Assembly (NCBI GenBank): GCA_014650015.1
Contig: BMUD01000019.1
Location: 62,001 to 126,000 of the forward strand
Direction: 5' to 3'
DNA length: 64,000 bases
From: Streptomyces griseoloalbus
GTDB taxonomy: Bacteria; Actinomycetota; Actinomycetes; Streptomycetales; Streptomycetaceae
Below are positions 58,387-64,000 of the stretch, piece after piece; position 1 is the first letter of the stretch; every line of letters begins with the position of its first letter. The position numbers and the translations under genes are program-made. Under the pieces are notes generated by a model, which worked only from the letters and a program-made list of their open reading frames with translations, made no database searches and was not told the origin of the DNA.

Positions 58387-59061
58387 GTGCTGGGGGACGA
58401 CGCGGAGCTGACCGCTGCGGTGCGTGCGGCACAGGACGGGGACGAGACCGCGTTCCGGACTGTGTACCGCGCCGTGCACCCGCGGCTGCTGGGATATGTG
58501 AGGACACTGGTCGGCGAGCCCGACGCCGAGGACGTGACGTCCGAGGCCTGGCTGCAGATCGCCCGTGACCTGGAGCGGTTCACCGGCGACGCGGACCGCT
58601 TCCGCGGCTGGGCCGCCCGCATCGCCCGCAACCGTGCGCTGGACCACGTCCGCATGCGCGGGCGCCGCCCCGCGATCGGCGGCGACGAGACCGAGCTCAC
58701 CGGCCGGGCCGCCGAGTCCGACACGGCCGGCGAGGCCATCGAGGCGCTGGCCACCGACAGGGCGTTCTCCCTCATAGCCCGGCTGCCGCAGGACCAGGCG
58801 GAGGCCGTCGTCCTGCGCGTGGTGGTGGGCCTCGACGCGAAGACGGCCGCCGAGACGCTGGGCAAGCGTCCGGGCGCCGTGCGGACGGCCGCGCACCGGG
58901 GTCTGAAGCGGCTGGCCGAGTTGCTCGGTGACGATCCGGAAGCCCACGCGGAATCCGCCGGTGTGCTCGACGCGCTTCCGCCCCAGAGAGAACCACGCCG
59001 TCGTACGGTGACGTCCGCGAGTGTGACGCAGATGCGAGCGCGGACGCAGAAGGACATGTGA
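58387..59061 (+). CDS. ECF-type RNA polymerase sigma factor, module B
   Basis: A 224-residue sigma factor very similar to module A. Region 2 includes TAFRTVYRAVHPRLLGYVRTLVG, DAEDVTSEAWLQIARDLERF and FRGWAARIARNRALDHVRMR. Region 4 includes LPQDQAEAVVLRVVVGLDAKTAAETLGKRPGAVRTAAHRGLKRLAELL. The C-terminal ~40 residues are specific. GTG 58387 has AGAAGGG 7 bases upstream, so it is preferred over longer forms. Its stop overlaps the partner's ATG by one base, showing tight coupling. Confidence 0.92.
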   Translation: MLGDDAELTAAVRAAQDGDETAFRTVYRAVHPRLLGYVRTLVGEPDAEDVTSEAWLQIARDLERFTGDADRFRGWAARIARNRALDHVRMRGRRPAIGGDETELTGRAAESDTAGEAIEALATDRAFSLIARLPQDQAEAVVLRVVVGLDAKTAAETLGKRPGAVRTAAHRGLKRLAELLGDDPEAHAESAGVLDALPPQREPRRRTVTSASVTQMRARTQKDM

Positions 59062-60164
59062 TGGCCGACGAGCAGTACAGGTGGCTGGACCGCGAAACAG
59101 CGGAGCGTTTGCTGAGCGGAGAGCCCCCCGAAGCTGCCGATCCCGTCGACCGTGACCAGGCCGAACGGCTTGCCGGAACACTGCGCGCGCTCTCCGCCCC
59201 ACCCCCTGGGACCGGCGAGGAACTCCCCGGGGAGGCGGCCGCGCTGGCCGCCTTCCGCAAGCTGCGTGAAGAGCGGGAAGGACGCACCGCGTTCGCCGCG
59301 GGAGACGGCCACCGCGCCGGAACGCAGCCCTCCGACCTCGGCCCGATCCGTATCGGCACCCCGCGCGGTGATCGTTCCGGAACCGCGGCCGGGCCCCGCA
59401 GGGCGGGCCTCCTGCGCCTCGGACTGGCCGCCGCGCTGGTCGCCGGCCTGGTCGGCGGCGCCGCGGTCCTGGCCGGAACCGGGGTCCTGCCGACGCCGTC
59501 CGACGGCTCCCCGTCCGGCCCGGCCGCCTCCGCCACCGGTACGCATGCCGAACGTCCGCTGCCGTCGCCCGGGGAGGTCACCACGGGCGCGGCCACACCC
59601 GGGGGCCGGCACCCGGACGGTGCCGGCGGTACGGCGCGGGACGGGGCGGGCGCCCTGGGCGAGGGTGCCGACGGGGCGAGTCCGCCGGGGAAGCCCGGAT
59701 CGGAGCCGGGGGACACCGGGGCCGGTTCCGGACACGGCGGGAAGCAGATCGTCGCGGCCTGCCGCGCGTGGCGCGACGGCGAAGCACTGAACGGCGAACG
59801 CAAGCGCCTGGTCGAGGAGGCGGCGGGCGGCCCCTCCCGCGTCGGCGCCTACTGCGCCGGCGTGCTGTCCACGGACGGCGCGGACGGCGCGGCCGACACC
59901 GGTTCCACGGTCGGGGGGAGCGCCGACGAGGAAGCCGCCCCGGGCAGCGGCCAGAGCAACGGCCAGGGTCAGACCAACGGGAACGGCAACGGGAACGGCA
60001 ACGGCCAGGGCAACGGGAACGGCCAGGGCAACGGGAACGGCGGCAACAACAAAGGCGCCAGCCAGAACCAGGGCAACCAGGGGAACCAAGGCAACCAGGG
60101 CAACCAGGGGAACCAGAAGAACCAAGGGAACCAGGGCAACCAGAAGAACCAAGGGAACCAGTGA
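59061..60164 (+). CDS. Single-pass membrane protein partner of sigma module B
   Basis: A 367-residue protein. The cytoplasmic N-terminus (QYRWLDRETAERLLSGEPPE and QAERLAGTLRALSAP) is anti-sigma-like, followed by Ala/Arg-rich sequence, a transmembrane helix (LGLAAALVAGLVGGAAVLAGTG) and a Pro/Gly/Thr linker. The outer domain repeats the pattern of partner A: ACRAWRDGEALNGERKRLVEEAAGG and VGAYCAGVL. The tail is a GNGNGQGNGN, then GNQ-rich, array. The start overlaps the sigma stop. I infer an anti-sigma or sensory role; biochemical function is unknown. Confidence 0.82.
   Translation: MADEQYRWLDRETAERLLSGEPPEAADPVDRDQAERLAGTLRALSAPPPGTGEELPGEAAALAAFRKLREEREGRTAFAAGDGHRAGTQPSDLGPIRIGTPRGDRSGTAAGPRRAGLLRLGLAAALVAGLVGGAAVLAGTGVLPTPSDGSPSGPAASATGTHAERPLPSPGEVTTGAATPGGRHPDGAGGTARDGAGALGEGADGASPPGKPGSEPGDTGAGSGHGGKQIVAACRAWRDGEALNGERKRLVEEAAGGPSRVGAYCAGVLSTDGADGAADTGSTVGGSADEEAAPGSGQSNGQGQTNGNGNGNGNGQGNGNGQGNGNGGNNKGASQNQGNQGNQGNQGNQGNQKNQGNQGNQKNQGNQ
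59970..60162 (+). repeat. Asn/Gly/Gln-encoding tandem repeats at the end of partner B
   Basis: AACGGGAACGGC-type six- and nine-base units merge into AACCAGGGC / AACCAAGGG / AACCAGAAG nine-base units. The array reaches the stop codon, so the C-terminus can vary in length. Confidence 0.85.
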
Positions 60165-60177
60165 AACCATCCCTGAC

Positions 60178-60203
60178 CAGCGGTTTTGTTGACCGCTGAA
60201 ATT
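60178..60203 (+). terminator. Hairpin after sigma module B
   Basis: CAGCGG-TTTTGTTGA-CCGCTG followed by AAATTT. A short stem with an AT-rich tail, one of the few with a T-containing tail in this window. Confidence 0.5.
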
Positions 60204-60320
60204 TCTTCGCCGACGGGTGTGACACTTTCGGCCCTCGTGGCGCAGTAATGAGTGAGCCGACTGGTCATCGGCCGTCGCACGGAGCCGGGGTTCCCCCCGT
60301 ACCCGCGGCTCGTGCACATC

Positions 60321-60359
60321 GGCGCGGGCGGGACACGTTCCCCCGGTCCCGCCCGCGCC
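60321..60359 (-). terminator. Terminator of the L,D-transpeptidase gene
   Basis: A perfect 14-bp stem GGCGCGGGCGGGAC / GTCCCGCCCGCGCC with an 11-nt loop, 5 bases past the minus-strand stop. Confidence 0.9.
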
Positions 60360-60364
60360 CCATC

Positions 60365-61246
60365 TCACCAGTGCACGACGACCTTGTCGCCGTCGCGCAC
60401 CTGCCCGTACAGCCGCGCGACGGCACCCTCGTCCCCCACGTTGACGCAACCGTGCGAGGCACCGGCGTATCCCCGCGCGGCGAAGTCGGCCGAGAAGTGC
60501 ACGGCCTGGCCGCCGCTGAAGAACATGGCGTACGGCATGGGCGAGTCGTAGAGCGTGGACACGTGATGCCGGGACTTCCAATAGATCCGGAAGACACCCT
60601 CGCGGGTCGGCGTGTACGCGGAACCGAAGCGGACCGGCATCGTCGACACCGTCCGCCCGTCGATCATCCAGCGCAGGGTGCGGCTCGACTTGCTGATGCA
60701 CAGCACCCGGCCCGTCCGGCAGCGCGCGTCGGGCGCGTCGGCCGGCTGGCCGCCCATCAGATACAGCTCCCACCTGCCCGGTTCGCGCGTCATGGCGAGC
60801 AGCCGCTGCCAGGTGACGGTGTCGGTCACCCCGGTCCTCGGCAGTCCGCGCTTGCCCTGGAAACCCCGGACCGCCTTCTCCGTCAGCTCGTCGTACGTCC
60901 CCGTGGGCCCGTGGAAGATCCAGGCGACCTGACGCAGCCGGGCCTGGAGCTCGCGTATGTCGCGCCCGGAGGCGCCCCGGGACCACAGCACGCGCGGCGC
61001 CCGTCGCACCGACGGAGTCCCGGCACCGGACGGACTCCCGCCGTCGTCGGGAGCCTGTGACGACGGCGCGGACGGCGTCCGGCTCGGCACCTCCACGCGC
61101 ACCGGCGTGGCGCGCTTCCCGTCCGTGCCGGCCGGCTGCACCGTGCAGCCGGCCGCACAACCCGCCAGGACGACGAGGGCCACGAGACCGCCGCCGCCCT
61201 TCCCCCCGATGCCCGTCCTCCGCACACCAGCCCCCCGTCGTCTCAC
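60365..61246 (-). CDS. L,D-transpeptidase lipoprotein with peptidoglycan-binding domain
   Basis: A YkuD-type L,D-transpeptidase making 3-3 cross-links in peptidoglycan. The 293-residue precursor has a lipoprotein-like signal (LVALVVLAGCAAGC, two possible cysteines), a Pro/Ser linker, a PG_binding_1 domain (IRELQARLRQVAWIFHGPTGTYDE) and a C-terminal YkuD domain with HFSADFA and SHGCVNV, holding the catalytic His and Cys. The start may be GTG 61246 or GTG 61225, the latter close after a GGGGGGG run. The mutase gene is divergent across 271 bases. Confidence 0.93.
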   Translation of the reverse strand: MRRRGAGVRRTGIGGKGGGGLVALVVLAGCAAGCTVQPAGTDGKRATPVRVEVPSRTPSAPSSQAPDDGGSPSGAGTPSVRRAPRVLWSRGASGRDIRELQARLRQVAWIFHGPTGTYDELTEKAVRGFQGKRGLPRTGVTDTVTWQRLLAMTREPGRWELYLMGGQPADAPDARCRTGRVLCISKSSRTLRWMIDGRTVSTMPVRFGSAYTPTREGVFRIYWKSRHHVSTLYDSPMPYAMFFSGGQAVHFSADFAARGYAGASHGCVNVGDEGAVARLYGQVRDGDKVVVHW

Positions 61247-61517
61247 CGGCCGCGCCCGGTCGCCACCTGAGTTGTACCCAGGACGTGACCGCCGTCGAAC
61301 AACGGAGCATGGTGGACAGTGAGGCGGGACAACGGCCGAGGTGGACGCTGTGAGCGGGGTCCCATCGTGGCTGTGAGGAAGGTCCCAGCGTGCGCCCCTC
61401 CACCGGGCCGCACGCGCACCGCTACAGTCCGTCGAAGGGTCGGCCTGTACTGACGAGTGAGTGACGGGTCACGGGCGGTCAAGTCGAGCAACGCTGCTCA
61501 GCGGGAGGCATCACACC

Positions 61518-63098
61518 ATGGCGCGCGAGTCGGAGTCCGGACTGCCCATCGAACCGGTCTACGGGCCGGAGTCCCTGGAGGGCTGGGACCCGGCCGAGAA
61601 GCTGGGCGAGCCGGGGAAGTTCCCCTTCACGCGGGGCGTGTATCCGTCGATGTACACGGGCCGTCCGTGGACGATGCGTCAGTACGCCGGTTTCGGTACG
61701 GCGACGGAGTCCAACGCCCGCTACAAGCAGTTGATCGCGAACGGCACGATGGGTCTGTCGGTGGCGTTCGACCTGCCCACGCAGATGGGTCACGACTCCG
61801 ACGCGCCGATCGCGCACGGTGAGGTCGGCAAGGTGGGTGTGGCGATCGACTCGGTCGACGACATGCGGGTGCTGTTCGGCGGGATCCCGCTGGACAAGGT
61901 CTCGACGTCCATGACGATCAACGCGCCCGCCGCGCTGCTGCTGCTCCTGTACCAACTGGTGGCCGAGGAGCAGGGTGTGCCGGCCGACCGGCTGACCGGC
62001 ACGATCCAGAACGACGTGCTGAAGGAGTACATCGCGCGGGGCACGTACATCTTCCCGCCGAAGCCGTCGCTGCGGCTGATCGCGGACATCTTCAAGTACT
62101 GCCGGGCCGAGATCCCGAAGTGGAACACGATCTCGATCTCCGGCTATCACATGGCCGAGGCCGGCGCCTCCCCGGCGCAGGAGATCGCGTTCACGCTCGC
62201 GGACGGCATCGAGTACGTGCGTACGGCGGTCGCGGCCGGCATGGACGTGGACGACTTCGCCCCGCGTCTGTCGTTCTTCTTCGTGGCGCGGACGACGATC
62301 CTGGAGGAGGTCGCCAAGTTCCGTGCCGCGCGCAGGATCTGGGCGCGGGTGATGCGCGAGGAGTTCGGCGCGAAGAACCCCAAGTCGCTGATGCTGCGTT
62401 TCCACACGCAGACGGCCGGGGTGCAGCTGACGGCGCAGCAGCCGGAGGTGAACCTGGTGCGGGTCGCGGTGCAGGGCCTGGCGGCGGTGCTGGGCGGCAC
62501 GCAGTCGCTGCACACCAACTCCTTCGACGAGGCGATCGCCCTGCCGACGGACAAGAGCGCGCGCCTCGCCCTGCGCACCCAGCAGGTCCTCGCCTACGAG
62601 ACCGACGTGACGGCGACCGTCGACCCGTTCGCCGGCTCCTACGTCATCGAGAAGATGACCGACGACGTCGAGGCCGCCGCGCTGGAACTGATGCGCAAGG
62701 TCGAGGACCTCGGCGGCGCGGTCAACGCCATCGAGCACGGCTTCCAGAAGAACGAGATCGAGCGCTCCGCCTACCGCATCGCCCAGGAGACCGACTCCGG
62801 CGAGCGGGTCGTGGTCGGCGTCAACCGCTTCCAGCTCGACGCGGAAGAGCCCTACGAACCCCTGCGCGTCGACCCCGCCATCGAGGCCCAGCAGGCCGAA
62901 CGCCTGGCGAAACTGCGCGCGGAACGCGACCAGCAGGCGGTCGACTCCGCCCTCGCCGCCCTGAAGAAGGCCGCCGAGGGCGAGGACAACGTCCTCTACC
63001 CGATGAAGGACGCGCTGAAGGCCCGCGCGACGGTGGGCGAGGTGTGCAACGCGCTGCGGGAGGTGTGGGGGACGTACGTGCCCTCGGATGCCTTCTGA
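61518..63098 (+). CDS. Methylmalonyl-CoA mutase family catalytic subunit without B12 domain
   Basis: A 526-residue TIM-barrel mutase large subunit lacking the C-terminal cobalamin-binding domain, so it needs a separate small subunit. Family motifs: [56 protein letters not shown] and [12 protein letters not shown]. Tyr56, Arg174 and His211 match Tyr89, Arg207 and His244 of P. shermanii methylmalonyl-CoA mutase with a constant offset of 33; the isobutyryl-CoA mutase pair is Phe/Gln. The ATG follows GGGAGG. A partner small subunit is not in this window. Confidence 0.93.
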   Translation: MARESESGLPIEPVYGPESLEGWDPAEKLGEPGKFPFTRGVYPSMYTGRPWTMRQYAGFGTATESNARYKQLIANGTMGLSVAFDLPTQMGHDSDAPIAHGEVGKVGVAIDSVDDMRVLFGGIPLDKVSTSMTINAPAALLLLLYQLVAEEQGVPADRLTGTIQNDVLKEYIARGTYIFPPKPSLRLIADIFKYCRAEIPKWNTISISGYHMAEAGASPAQEIAFTLADGIEYVRTAVAAGMDVDDFAPRLSFFFVARTTILEEVAKFRAARRIWARVMREEFGAKNPKSLMLRFHTQTAGVQLTAQQPEVNLVRVAVQGLAAVLGGTQSLHTNSFDEAIALPTDKSARLALRTQQVLAYETDVTATVDPFAGSYVIEKMTDDVEAAALELMRKVEDLGGAVNAIEHGFQKNEIERSAYRIAQETDSGERVVVGVNRFQLDAEEPYEPLRVDPAIEAQQAERLAKLRAERDQQAVDSALAALKKAAEGEDNVLYPMKDALKARATVGEVCNALREVWGTYVPSDAF

Positions 63099-63317
63099 CC
63101 TGCTCGGTTACCACCTATGAGTGATCGCGGGCGGAAGCCGTCCGTCCCCGGTTGCTCTCGTGGAGAGTGGGCCCCGAGCAGGGGAGGCTCACTGTGACAC
63201 GTCAGGACGTGGTCGTACCGGAGTCGGTCGGCGTGTGTGTCGAGCTCTCGGTGGACACCCTTCTCGACGGCTGAAACACCGGAGCGGAGTGCCGCGCCCC
63301 CGTGCGACACTCCCCCC

Positions 63318-63965
63318 ATGTTCGGCGTCATCGACCTCCCCACCTACCTGGCAGGCCTGGTCCTCATCGTCCTGCTGCCCGGCCCCAACTCCCTCTACGT
63401 CCTCTCCGTCGCCGCCCGTCGCGGTGTGCGCTCCGGGTACACGGCCGCCGCCGGCGTCTGGTGCGGGGACACCGTGCTGATGACACTCTCGGCCGCCGGG
63501 GTCGCCTCCCTGCTCCAGGCCAACGCCGTGCTGTTCGGGATCGTGAGGTACGCGGGCGCCGGATATCTGACCTGGCTGGCCGTCGGCATGCTGCGGGCCG
63601 CGTGGGAGATGTGGCGGACGCGCCGGGACAAGGACGCGAGCGAGGCCCCCGCCGCGGTCGCGCCCGGTGAGCGCCCGTTCCGCCGGGCCCTGGTCGTCAG
63701 CCTGCTCAACCCCAAGGCGATCCTGTTCTTCATCGCCTTCTTCGTGCAGTTCGTCGACCCGGGCTACGCCTATCCGGCGCTCTCCTTCGTCGTCCTCGGC
63801 ACCCTCGCCCAGATCGCGAGCGTGCTCTACCTCAGCGCGCTGATCTTCGGCGGCACCCGGCTCGCCGCGGCCTTCCGCCGCCGCAGGAGCCTGTCGGCGG
63901 GAGCCACCTCGGCGGCCGGCGCCCTGTTCCTGGGCTTCGCGGCCAAACTGTCACTGGCCGCCTGA
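63318..63965 (+). CDS. LysE/LeuE-type amino-acid exporter
   Basis: A 215-residue membrane protein of the RhtB/LysE exporter superfamily with about six helices. The N-terminal signature is LVLIVLLPGPNSLYVLSVAARRG, followed by GVWCGDTVLMTLSAAGVASLL, and the middle motif SLLNPKAILFFIAFFVQF is diagnostic. It probably exports leucine or a related amino acid. No good ribosome-binding site precedes the ATG at 63318, so a leaderless transcript is possible. It is separated from the mutase gene by 219 bases with no evident gene. Confidence 0.92.
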   Translation: MFGVIDLPTYLAGLVLIVLLPGPNSLYVLSVAARRGVRSGYTAAAGVWCGDTVLMTLSAAGVASLLQANAVLFGIVRYAGAGYLTWLAVGMLRAAWEMWRTRRDKDASEAPAAVAPGERPFRRALVVSLLNPKAILFFIAFFVQFVDPGYAYPALSFVVLGTLAQIASVLYLSALIFGGTRLAAAFRRRRSLSAGATSAAGALFLGFAAKLSLAA

Positions 63966-64000
63966 AGCCTGTCTGACAATTCGCGTCGTCGCCCGCAGGC

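Overview
This window is high-GC actinobacterial chromosome, almost certainly Streptomyces: G/C-ending codons, many GTG and some TTG starts, few operon gaps, long GC-rich terminator hairpins, and a gene set that from memory follows the S. coelicolor SCO48xx core (sucCD, purNH, folD, mdh, a choline/betaine locus, glyA, trpS, a DprE/UbiA/GtrA locus, dac, an SCO4848-family gene, sdhCDAB, a GH20 hexosaminidase, paired sigma factors, a mutase large subunit). There are no rRNA or tRNA genes, no insertion sequences, phage genes or CRISPR arrays. The few signs of local turnover are a dienelactone-hydrolase-like gene, a decayed ECF sigma gene and a Uma2 gene.

Layout. 1-4.1 kb: end of a secreted Pro/Ala/Thr-rich protein, then sucCD. 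4.1-9 kb: an unusual XRE-HTH/ECF-sigma/membrane-anchor fusion divergent from a DUF6350 membrane protein, a dienelactone hydrolase homologue and a membrane protein. 9.2-17 kb: purN-purH, an ALF-repeat secreted protein, a receptor kinase with a peptidoglycan-binding ectodomain, a four-helix membrane protein and folD-DUF3017. 17.5-20.3 kb: a membrane-anchored XRE/DUF2690 protein and mdh. 20.3-28.7 kb: a MarR-GNAT fusion regulator divergent from betaine aldehyde dehydrogenase, GMC choline dehydrogenase and a betaine ABC importer. 28.7-33.6 kb: a PEP mutase-like protein, two AhpD-like proteins, a MocR regulator and a YgiB/YgiC-like pair. 33.7-37.8 kb: a ZTP riboswitch and glyA, a sigma pseudogene, trpS and a 2H phosphoesterase. 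37.8-42 kb: DprE2-DprE1 divergent from PAP2-UbiA-GtrA, a decaprenylphosphoryl-arabinose-type locus. 42-51.3 kb: YihY, D,D-carboxypeptidase, an SCO4848-family protein, metallophosphoesterase, TetR, Uma2 and sdhCDAB. 51.3-64 kb: a degenerate OHCU decarboxylase family member, GH20, three small conserved proteins, two tandem sigma-factor/transmembrane-partner modules, L,D-transpeptidase, a B12-domain-less mutase subunit and a LysE-type exporter.

How it works together. Central carbon metabolism (SucCD, Mdh, SdhCDAB, mutase) and one-carbon/purine metabolism (PurN, PurH, FolD, GlyA with a ZTP riboswitch) form the housekeeping backbone. Between them sit cell-envelope functions (carboxypeptidase, L,D-transpeptidase, peptidoglycan-binding kinase, polyprenyl-phosphoarabinose genes) and osmoprotection (choline to betaine plus betaine import). 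The least understood material is a series of membrane-tethered regulators: the XRE-sigma fusion, the XRE/DUF2690 protein and the duplicated sigma modules whose partners carry a two-cysteine extracytoplasmic motif.
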